From Streptomyces sp. NBC_01451 (lineage in GTDB: Bacteria; Actinomycetota; Actinomycetes; Streptomycetales; Streptomycetaceae): a stretch of 64,000 nucleotides of DNA. Below are positions 57,577-64,000 of this stretch, in pieces (position 1 is the first letter of the stretch; each line of letters opens with the position of its first letter). Below the pieces are notes generated by a model, which was not told the DNA's origin, did no database searches, and saw only the letters and a list, made by a program, of their open reading frames with translations. Made by a program: the position numbers and the translations under genes. The stretch spans positions 5,208,001 through 5,272,000 of the forward strand of contig NZ_CP109479.1 of the NCBI RefSeq assembly GCF_036227485.1. Direction: 5' to 3'.

Positions 57577-58970
57577 GCGGCGATCAGGGCCAGGGTCAGG
57601 GTCAGGACGGCCAGGACCGCGACCGGGACCAGGAGAGGGACCAGGCACAGGGGCCCGCGGGGCACAGGGCCGAGGGGCCGGGACACGAGGGGCCGGGACA
57701 CGAGGGGTCCGGCTCGGCGGCCGACGGGCGTGACGGGCACGACGGGCGCGGGGACGCCGGGTCAGGGAGCGGCGGTTTCCGGACCGGGGGGTTCGGGGCC
57801 GGTAGGGTTCCTGGCAACGGGGTTCGAACCAACGGGAGTTGGCTGGCCGGAGTCCATGGACCGGGCCGCCACGAGCAAGAGCACAAGCAATCGCACGCTG
57901 GGAACGGAACTGTGAATCACGGCCCCGACGACCAGAGCCTGGACGGGCTCGGCTCGGAAGAGCTGGCACTGCGCACGATGCTGCACCAGGCGGTGGGCGG
58001 AATCCAGCCGACCGACGCGGTGCTGGACCATCTTCGGCGCGCGGTGCCCGCCCGACGGGCCCGCAAGCGGCACGCCGCCATCGGTATGGCCGCCGCCGCG
58101 CTCTTCATCGGCACGGCCGTCCCGGCCCTGCTGCACGTCTCGAACGTCACCGGTTCCGAGGCCGACCCCTCCGTCATCGCGGGCCACGGCTCGCAGACCG
58201 AGGGCGGCGACGACAACGGCAAGGGCCCGGACGGTGGCGAGAGCACCTCGGGAGGCGGCTCCGGCACGGTCACGGACAAGCCGTCGACCAGCCCCTCGGG
58301 CGGCGCGACCAACCCGGACAAGGGCAGCGGCAGCGGCAGCACGACCGGCGGCGCCGATCCGACGTCCAGCTCCGCGACGACGCCCGTCTGTGACGCGACC
58401 CAGCTCGGCTCGGCCACCGGTTCGGTCGGCGACCCCGACGCCAGCGGCACCGTCTACGGCACGTTCCGGGTCGTCAACGTCTCCAGCGCCAGCTGTACGG
58501 TCGGCGGCACCGGCACCGTGTCGACGACGGCGCAGGGCGCGGCGGACTCGTCGAAGGTGGCCACGGCCGACCACGCTGCGGGGGACGCGGCCGGCGGCCT
58601 GCCCGACCCGTCAGCCTCGGTCAGCGGACTGGTGCTGGCGCCCGGGGCGGCGTACACGGTGCAGTTCGCCTGGGTGCCCTCGGAGACGTGTCCCACGACC
58701 GGCGGCACCACCGACGGCGGCACCACGGGCGGTTCCACGGAGTCGCCGACGCCCACCCCGAGCGAGAGCACCGACTCGGCCGGGACCACCTCCACCGGCG
58801 GCGACACGGGCACCACGCCCCAGCTCGTCACGGAGGACGGCACTGTGGCCGACGGCAGCGTGGCGGTGTCCTACACGGCGGAGGCCGGCTCGCCCACGGT
58901 GACGGCGACGGTGGCCAACGCCTGCGCGGGCACGGTGTACAAGACAGGGGTCATGCCGGAGACGGCGTAG
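57573..58970 (+). CDS. Membrane protein coupled to sigma factor, probable regulator
   Basis: This is a 465-residue protein. A repetitive, disordered N-terminal 110 residues (GQGQGQDGQ and GPGHEG repeats) precedes a helical segment (EELALRTMLHQAVGGIQPTD), a transmembrane helix near residues 168-190 (AIGMAAAALFIGTAVPALLH), a Ser/Gly/Thr linker and an extracellular DUF4232-like beta domain with Cys pairs. ATG 57573 overlaps the sigma stop. It may act as an anti-sigma or signal relay; no zinc-finger motif is seen. Confidence 0.8.
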   Translation: MSGDQGQGQGQDGQDRDRDQERDQAQGPAGHRAEGPGHEGPGHEGSGSAADGRDGHDGRGDAGSGSGGFRTGGFGAGRVPGNGVRTNGSWLAGVHGPGRHEQEHKQSHAGNGTVNHGPDDQSLDGLGSEELALRTMLHQAVGGIQPTDAVLDHLRRAVPARRARKRHAAIGMAAAALFIGTAVPALLHVSNVTGSEADPSVIAGHGSQTEGGDDNGKGPDGGESTSGGGSGTVTDKPSTSPSGGATNPDKGSGSGSTTGGADPTSSSATTPVCDATQLGSATGSVGDPDASGTVYGTFRVVNVSSASCTVGGTGTVSTTAQGAADSSKVATADHAAGDAAGGLPDPSASVSGLVLAPGAAYTVQFAWVPSETCPTTGGTTDGGTTGGSTESPTPTPSESTDSAGTTSTGGDTGTTPQLVTEDGTVADGSVAVSYTAEAGSPTVTATVANACAGTVYKTGVMPETA

Positions 58971-59034
58971 CCACCCACCGGCAGAACCCGGCGCCACCAG
59001 CCACCAGCCACCAGCCGGCGGCACTCGCCGGTGG

Positions 59035-59865
59035 TCAGGCGCGGACGCCTTCCCGGGAGGGTTCGCCTGCGGGCTCTCCCGCGGGTTCCGCCGCGGGTGT
59101 CCCGGCGGGCGGCGTGAGCCCCAGCTCCGCGTCCCGCGCGAACTCCGCCTCGCGGCGCACCAGCCGGAACCACATGAAGACGACGAAGCCCGCGAAGACG
59201 AACCACTCGCCGGTGTAGCCGAGGTTCTGGAACGCCTTCAGATCGAGCCCGGTGTCCGCGGGCGCGGTCGCCGGTACTGCCTTCATCCCCGAGTCGCCCT
59301 TGTCGAGGGTGACCCACGCGTCGTACAGGTCGTACGGCACGAGGTTGACCAGCGAGGCCGCGCTGATCGCGCCGGTCTGCCCGGCGGGGAGACCGCCCGC
59401 CGCGCTCACCCCGTTGGACCCCGGCGTCTCCGACGCCTGGAGCGCGCCGGTGACGGTGACCTCGCCGGCGGGCGGGGCGGGAACCTTCGCGGGGTCGGGG
59501 CTGCCGGGCAGCCAGCCGCGTACGACGGGCAGTGCCTTGCCCGTGTCGGTGCGCAGGAGGGTCAGTACGTAGTAGCCGTCGCGGTCGTCGAGCTGCCGGT
59601 CCGGGACGAGCAACTGCCTGGCGTACCGACCGGTGACGGTGACGCGGTCCCCGGAGGTCTTCTTGTCGACGGGCAGCAGTTCGGCGAGCGGCCGGGCGGC
59701 CTCCCCCTTCTCGGCGGAGACCTCCTCGGTGGCGGTCCGGTGGTCCTGCACCCGGTCCTCGAACCGGCTCAGCTGCCACGACCCCATGAACACGCAGAAG
59801 GGGATGGCGAGCAGCACGAAGACGTTGATCCCCCACCAACGGGGCGTCAGCAGAAACCGGTACAC
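59035..59865 (-). CDS. SURF1 family cytochrome oxidase assembly protein
   Basis: This is a 276-residue membrane protein with two transmembrane helices (about residues 10-30 and 224-242) bounding an extracytoplasmic domain: FMGSWQLSRFEDR, VTVTGRYARQLLVP, YYVLTLLRTDTGKALPVVRG, and TGEWFVFAGFVVFMWFRLVR. SURF1 helps insert haem a into cytochrome c oxidase. The start is GTG 59865. The C-terminal tail repeats GEPAGEP. Confidence 0.93.
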   Translation of the reverse strand: MYRFLLTPRWWGINVFVLLAIPFCVFMGSWQLSRFEDRVQDHRTATEEVSAEKGEAARPLAELLPVDKKTSGDRVTVTGRYARQLLVPDRQLDDRDGYYVLTLLRTDTGKALPVVRGWLPGSPDPAKVPAPPAGEVTVTGALQASETPGSNGVSAAGGLPAGQTGAISAASLVNLVPYDLYDAWVTLDKGDSGMKAVPATAPADTGLDLKAFQNLGYTGEWFVFAGFVVFMWFRLVRREAEFARDAELGLTPPAGTPAAEPAGEPAGEPSREGVRA

Positions 59866-59930
59866 GCCTTCAAAGGTACGGGGCCGCCGTCGGCGCCGGG
59901 TTCGCGGGGTCGGCGGGACCGGCCCCCAGG

Positions 59931-60332
59931 TCAGTACCGCTCGGTCAGCGCCGTCAGGTGGTCCCGGCTCGCCGGGGGCTCGTAGGGCTCGGGCCAGAAG
60001 TCGGTGATGGTGGCTATGTTCCCCTTCTCGTCCCCGGTGAAGAAGGAGAGGGCGTGGGCCTCCTCCGCCTCCCCGGACCCCGTGGTGAACCGGAGCCAGG
60101 TGACGACCTGCCCCGGCTCGGCGACCACGCGCTCCACCCGCAGGTGCCAGCCGCTCGGGTACTCCATGTTGAACCGCACGAAGCGCTCCTTGCCGCTGAT
60201 CCGCTCCCGGGTCTGGGGGAGCGTGTAGACGACGTCGTCGGCGAGGGTGTCGGCGAACGCGCTCCAGTCCCTGGCCTCGGCGGTCGCCCAGAACCTCTCG
60301 ACTGTCTCGCGCAGATCAGTGGTTTCGGTCAT
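59931..60332 (-). CDS. SnoaL-like NTF2-fold protein
   Basis: This is a 133-residue protein with the NTF2/SnoaL pattern: VERFWATAEARDWSAFADTL, ADDVVYTLPQTRERISGKER and VTWLRFTTG. Members act as ketosteroid-isomerase-like enzymes or binding proteins; no role is known here. ATG 60332 is the first codon before MTETTDLRE. Confidence 0.88.
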   Translation of the reverse strand: MTETTDLRETVERFWATAEARDWSAFADTLADDVVYTLPQTRERISGKERFVRFNMEYPSGWHLRVERVVAEPGQVVTWLRFTTGSGEAEEAHALSFFTGDEKGNIATITDFWPEPYEPPASRDHLTALTERY

Positions 60333-60461
60333 GCGGCAGAGTCTGCACCCGGCCACTGACAATCGGCTCTGACCTGTGGACATGTCTGATCTCTTGCGAA
60401 GTTTTCCACAGGCTGGGGACCTGGGCGGCGCATTGTCGTGGTGGGCGGGCAGTATGGGGCC

Positions 60462-62345
60462 ATGACTGAGAGCAACGGGTCCACGCCGAACACGAAAACG
60501 CCCGACACGGCCACGCGGGACACGGTCACGCCGGACTGGGAGAAGCGGTTCCGGGCGCCCCGGGTGTCGCTGCCGGACTGGGCGGAGGACGCCCCCGACC
60601 GGTCCCTGTTCGTGTCCAACGCGACGGGGACGTACGAGCTGTACGCCTGGGACCGCGCCACCGGCGAGCAGCGCCAGGTGACGAACCGGCCGAACGGCAC
60701 GACGGACGGCGTGCTGTCGCCCGACGGCGAGTGGATCTGGTGGTTCGACGACAAGGACGGCGACGAGTTCGGCGTGTGGCGCCGGCAGCCGTTCGCGGGC
60801 GGCGCGGACGGCACCGAGGACGAGTTCGCGACTCCCGGTCTTGAGGCCTCCTACCCGGCGGGGCTGGCGCTGGGCCGGGACGGCCGTACGGCGGTCGTGG
60901 GCCGGTCGACGGACGAGGAGGGTACGACGATCCACCTCGCGGTGGCAGGCGAGCCCCCGGTGGTGATCTACCGGCACCGCGAGTCGGCGGGCGTCGGCGA
61001 CCTCTCGCACGACGGTTCGCTGATCGCGGTCGAGCACACGGAGCACGGCGACGCGATGCACTCGGCGCTGCGCGTCCTGCGCCCGGACGGCACGACGGTC
61101 GCCGAACTCGACGACACCAAGGGCGGCGCGGAGGAACTGGGCCTGGAGGTACTGGGCTTCGCTCCCGTCGAAGGGGACACGCGGCTGCTCGTCGGGCATC
61201 AGCGCCGGGGCCGCTGGGAGCCGCTGGTGTGGGACGTGGTGAGCGGCGAGGAGACGGACCTCGGCCTCGACCTGCCGGGTGATGTGAGCGCGGAGTGGTA
61301 CCCGGACGGCTCGGGACTTCTGATCGCCCACGGCTTCGAGGCGCGCAGCGAGCTGTTCCGCTACGACCTGGGGTCGCGCGAACTGGTGAAGGTGCCCACA
61401 CCCGCCGGTACGGTCTCCGGGGCGACGGCCCGGCCCGACGGGAGCGTGGAGTACCTGTGGTCGTCGTCCGCGCAGCCGTCGTCGGTGCGCTCGACGACGG
61501 GAGCGGTGGTCCTGGACCCGCCCGGGCTGAAGTCGCCGGGCTCGGTGCCGGTGGAGGACGTGTGGGTGGAGGGTCCCGGGGGCCGCATCCACGCCCTGGT
61601 CCAGAAGCCGGCGGGCGTCGACGGCCCGTTCCCGACCGTCTTCGATATCCACGGCGGTCCCACCTGGCACGACAGCGACGCGTTCGCGGCGGGCCCGGCG
61701 GCCTGGGTCGACCACGGGTACGCGGTGGTGCGGGTCAACTACCGGGGATCCACCGGGTACGGGCGTGAGTGGACCGACGCCCTCAAGCACCGGGTCGGTC
61801 TGATCGAGCTGGAGGACATCGCGGCGGTCCGGGAATGGGCGGTGACCTCGGGTCTCGCGGATCCCGGCCGGCTGATCCTGACCGGCGGTTCCTGGGGCGG
61901 CTACCTCACGCTTCTCGGCCTCGGCGTCCAGCCCGACGCGTGGGCACTGGGCCTCGCGGCGGTGCCGGTCGCGGACTACGTCACGGCGTACCACGACGAG
62001 ATGGAGGCGCTGAAGGCGATGGACCGCACACTGCTGGGCGGCACACCGGAGGAGGTCCCGGAGCGCTTCGAAGCGTCGTCGCCCCTCACATACGTCGACG
62101 CGGTGAAGGCGCCGGTGTACATCTCGGCCGGGGTGAACGACCCGCGCTGTCCGATCCGCCAGATCGACAACTACGTGAAGCGGCTGGAGGCAAGGGGCGC
62201 GGTGCACGAGGTGTACCGCTACGACGCGGGTCACGGATCACTGGTGGTGGACGAGCGGATCAAGCAGGTGCGGCTTGAACTGGAGTTCGCGGAACGGCAT
62301 CTGCCTGTCATCCCGTCCGGGGGTCTCCCCTCTGGGGGAGTTTGA
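60462..62345 (+). CDS. S9 family serine peptidase (acylaminoacyl/prolyl oligopeptidase type)
   Basis: This is a 627-residue cytosolic peptidase. A seven-bladed beta-propeller (about residues 30-380, blades such as YELYAWDRATGEQRQVTNRP) caps an alpha/beta hydrolase domain with Ser477 in GGSWGGYL, an Asp in GVNDPRCPI and a His in DAGHGSLV. ATG 60462 is used; the in-frame start at 60438 is not supported. The last residues (IPSGGLPSGGV) and the stop are encoded by copy 2 of the dispersed repeat. Confidence 0.92.
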   Translation: MTESNGSTPNTKTPDTATRDTVTPDWEKRFRAPRVSLPDWAEDAPDRSLFVSNATGTYELYAWDRATGEQRQVTNRPNGTTDGVLSPDGEWIWWFDDKDGDEFGVWRRQPFAGGADGTEDEFATPGLEASYPAGLALGRDGRTAVVGRSTDEEGTTIHLAVAGEPPVVIYRHRESAGVGDLSHDGSLIAVEHTEHGDAMHSALRVLRPDGTTVAELDDTKGGAEELGLEVLGFAPVEGDTRLLVGHQRRGRWEPLVWDVVSGEETDLGLDLPGDVSAEWYPDGSGLLIAHGFEARSELFRYDLGSRELVKVPTPAGTVSGATARPDGSVEYLWSSSAQPSSVRSTTGAVVLDPPGLKSPGSVPVEDVWVEGPGGRIHALVQKPAGVDGPFPTVFDIHGGPTWHDSDAFAAGPAAWVDHGYAVVRVNYRGSTGYGREWTDALKHRVGLIELEDIAAVREWAVTSGLADPGRLILTGGSWGGYLTLLGLGVQPDAWALGLAAVPVADYVTAYHDEMEALKAMDRTLLGGTPEEVPERFEASSPLTYVDAVKAPVYISAGVNDPRCPIRQIDNYVKRLEARGAVHEVYRYDAGHGSLVVDERIKQVRLELEFAERHLPVIPSGGLPSGGV

Positions 62346-62397
62346 GAACGAGGCCCCTTCAGGGCCGAAGCGGGCGTCCGGGGGCGGCAGCCCCAGG
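62316..62397. repeat. Dispersed 82-bp repeat, copy 2
   Basis: This is the second copy of the element at 1654-1735, same orientation, with the TGA at the same offset (27 bases) so that it again supplies the last codons and stop of the gene before it. The terminal hairpin is less perfect here (CCGGGGGC and GCAGCCCC). Confidence 0.8.
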
Positions 62398-62442
62398 GCC
62401 TGGATGGGACGGGCAGCGGCGGCGGGGTGAGCGGGCGAGGAA

Positions 62443-64000
62443 CTACACCCCCGCCCGCTCACCCCGCCGCCTCCCCAGCAGCTCCGCCAGTCCCCGCCGG
62501 GTGGCGGCCAGTACCACCCGGTCCTCCGCCCGCAGCACATACGTCTCCGGCAGATCCCAGACCAGCCCCGACGGACGTCCGTCCGCACCGACGGCTCCCG
62601 CCCCCGTGTCCAGCGCCAGCACCCGCCAGGCGCCCGCCCGAAACGCCTCCCCGACCGTCCGCCCCTCCAGCTGGGCATGCCCGCCCACCCGCATCGCCGC
62701 GAACAGCAGGACCCGCCGCTCGACGGGAATCGTGCCCAGGATCTGCGTCCGGCGCCCCATCATCGCCCCGGCGAACGCGGGCGCGGCCAGGTGCGACACG
62801 CTCCGGCTGCGGGTGGTCGCGCCGGGGTGCGCGGCCCGCAGGGTGCGGTACACGGCGGTGGCGAAGTCGTCGTCGTACAGGCGCAGGACGACGCGCAGGT
62901 CGGGCCGTACGGAACGTCCGTACAGCACCGCCTCCAGGTTCGTCGTGTCGGCGCTGGTGAGGGCGAGGAGAGCCTGCGCGCGGTTGATCTTCGCGGCCTC
63001 CAGGACGCCCTCCTGGGTCACGTCGCCCAGCACCACCGGCACCCGCAGCCGCCGCGCCGTGGCGAGCCCGCGCGCGTCGGGATCCGCCTCGACGCACACC
63101 ACCGGGATGTTCAGCTCCCGCAGGCGGGTCAGCACGCGCGTACCGATCTTGCCGAGCCCGAGCAGCACCACGTGCCCGCTCAGCCCGCGCGGCGGCCTCC
63201 GTACCGCGGACCCGCTGCGGAACGTGCCCAGCGCCTCCAGCACGGCGGCCAGCAGCACCGGCAGCAGCAGCAACCCGACCAGCCCCGACAGGAGTTGGAG
63301 GATCTGGCGGGTCATGGATTCCCCGAGCGCCGGGTCGTTGATGGCGAACAGGTCCAGGAGGGTCAAGTAGGTCGCGTGGACGGGGTGTTCGCCCGTCGTG
63401 ACCGTCAGCGCGACGGCGAGGGCGATCACGCACCCGAGCATCCCGGCCAGCGACCACCGCAGCCGCCGCGAGAACAGCGAGGCGAACGGCGGGACCACGG
63501 CCCAGCCCCGTCCGCCCGACATCGACGTCCCGGAGTAGGCGTACGCCACCTGCTGGAGCACGACCGTCCCGCGCCCGGTCGCCGCCGCCACCGCCGCCTC
63601 GTCGGGGAGCAGTTGGGGCCCCTGGTCGCCGCTGCCCTCGGAGCCGTCGGCGCCGGCCGGGTCACTGCTCGTGGCGGAGAGCAGGGCGAGGGTGTAGAGG
63701 CCCGGGTCGGCGACCTCGCCCGGCGCCGGCGGCAGCCGTTCCACCGCGCGCAGCAGCAGCCCGGCGGTCTGAACGACCTTGCTGGTACCGGTGATCGCGG
63801 TGGCGGCGAGTGCCGGGGCGGCCGTGTCGGCGTCGGAGAGGACGGTGGTGGACGCGTCGGAGCGGTTGTCCGGATAGCCGCTGCCGTCGTCGTCGCTGTC
63901 ACCGGTGCTGTTGGCCGCTGCCGCCAACGCCGATGCCTGGTCGAGGAGTTCGCCGATGTGCTGTCCCAACCGCCGGTTGTAGAGCCGGAGTACGAGCTGA
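62443..64000 (-). CDS. CASTOR/TrkA-N-type potassium channel-like protein (partial, 5' end outside window)
   Basis: The frame is open to the right window edge (upstream codons read QLVLRLYNRRLGQHI), so the start lies beyond base 64000. Visible are about 520 residues: a hydrophilic N part, two or three hydrophobic helices (GMLGCVIALAVALTVTT, LLSGLVGLLLLPVLLAAVLE), an RCK/TrkA-N Rossmann domain (HVVLLGLGKIGTRVLTRLRE) and a further C-terminal regulatory domain. This layout resembles CASTOR/Pollux-like ion channels of actinobacteria. A TTG at 63969 is not the true start. Confidence 0.85.
   Translation of the reverse strand, partial: QLVLRLYNRRLGQHIGELLDQASALAAAANSTGDSDDDGSGYPDNRSDASTTVLSDADTAAPALAATAITGTSKVVQTAGLLLRAVERLPPAPGEVADPGLYTLALLSATSSDPAGADGSEGSGDQGPQLLPDEAAVAAATGRGTVVLQQVAYAYSGTSMSGGRGWAVVPPFASLFSRRLRWSLAGMLGCVIALAVALTVTTGEHPVHATYLTLLDLFAINDPALGESMTRQILQLLSGLVGLLLLPVLLAAVLEALGTFRSGSAVRRPPRGLSGHVVLLGLGKIGTRVLTRLRELNIPVVCVEADPDARGLATARRLRVPVVLGDVTQEGVLEAAKINRAQALLALTSADTTNLEAVLYGRSVRPDLRVVLRLYDDDFATAVYRTLRAAHPGATTRSRSVSHLAAPAFAGAMMGRRTQILGTIPVERRVLLFAAMRVGGHAQLEGRTVGEAFRAGAWRVLALDTGAGAVGADGRPSGLVWDLPETYVLRAEDRVVLAATRRGLAELLGRRRGERAGV

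Overview
This is a high-GC actinomycete chromosome segment, almost certainly Streptomyces. Starts are often GTG or TTG, many adjacent genes overlap by ATGA or GTGA, secreted proteins are numerous, ECF sigma, XRE-DUF397 and GntR regulators recur, and the core genes purA, ybaB-recR-DUF5063 and ask-asd lie in an order that I recall from Streptomyces chromosomes (memory, not checked). No rRNA, tRNA, CRISPR array or recognisable transposase was found.

Layout. 0-4.2 kb: 3' part of the ethanolamine ammonia-lyase genes eutBC, a diacylglycerol-kinase-fold protein, and purA with a strong terminator. 4.2-7.8 kb: an accessory patch with a decayed XRE regulator, an orphan LuxR-type regulator, an azlCD amino-acid exporter and its divergent XRE-cupin regulator. 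7.8-18.9 kb: a compact thioester/2-oxo-acid biosynthetic cluster. It holds FabG, a branched-chain aminotransferase, an acyl-CoA carboxylase beta subunit, a FAH-fold enzyme, a hot-dog thioesterase, an acyl-CoA oxidase, KAS II, ACP and KAS III on one strand, with a GlcD-like flavin oxidase divergent across a 48-bp near-perfect palindrome. I do not recognise the product; this is the best candidate for an undescribed pathway. 19-32 kb: secreted and surface proteins (beta-propeller protein, Tat-exported 5'-nucleotidase, LAxTG-anchored protein), a drug/metabolite transporter with a GNAT gene, a GntR-membrane protein pair, and an ECF sigma/CU044_5270 pair. 32-35.7 kb: XRE-DUF397, an HTH protein behind a leader hairpin, and a VapBC-like toxin-antitoxin pair.

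35.7-38 kb: a three-gene secreted operon encoding a GH12 glucanase, a PL3 pectate lyase and a small cysteine-rich protein. The cysteine pattern and two flanking motifs of the small protein resemble fungal class I hydrophobins. Translational coupling of a hydrophobin-like protein to plant-wall hydrolases in a bacterium is the second major point of interest. 38-49.8 kb: a glycosyltransferase-membrane fusion with a GntR regulator, an omega-aminotransferase, a Ser/Thr kinase, a SLATT-type protein, ybaB, recR and DUF5063. 49.8-64 kb: a lipoprotein, an OmpR/histidine kinase pair, lysC (with an internal start for the beta subunit) and asd, a SigE-family sigma factor with a coupled membrane protein, SURF1, an S9 peptidase, and a partial TrkA-N (CASTOR-like) channel protein at the right edge.

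Regulatory DNA is unusually legible. Palindromic operator candidates lie upstream of azlC, the transporter, the GntR-controlled membrane gene and the antitoxin, and several long-stem terminators separate convergent genes. Short tandem arrays with 9- or 10-bp periods sit at four gene ends or starts. One 82-bp dispersed repeat supplies the C-terminal tail and stop codon of two unrelated genes 60 kb apart.
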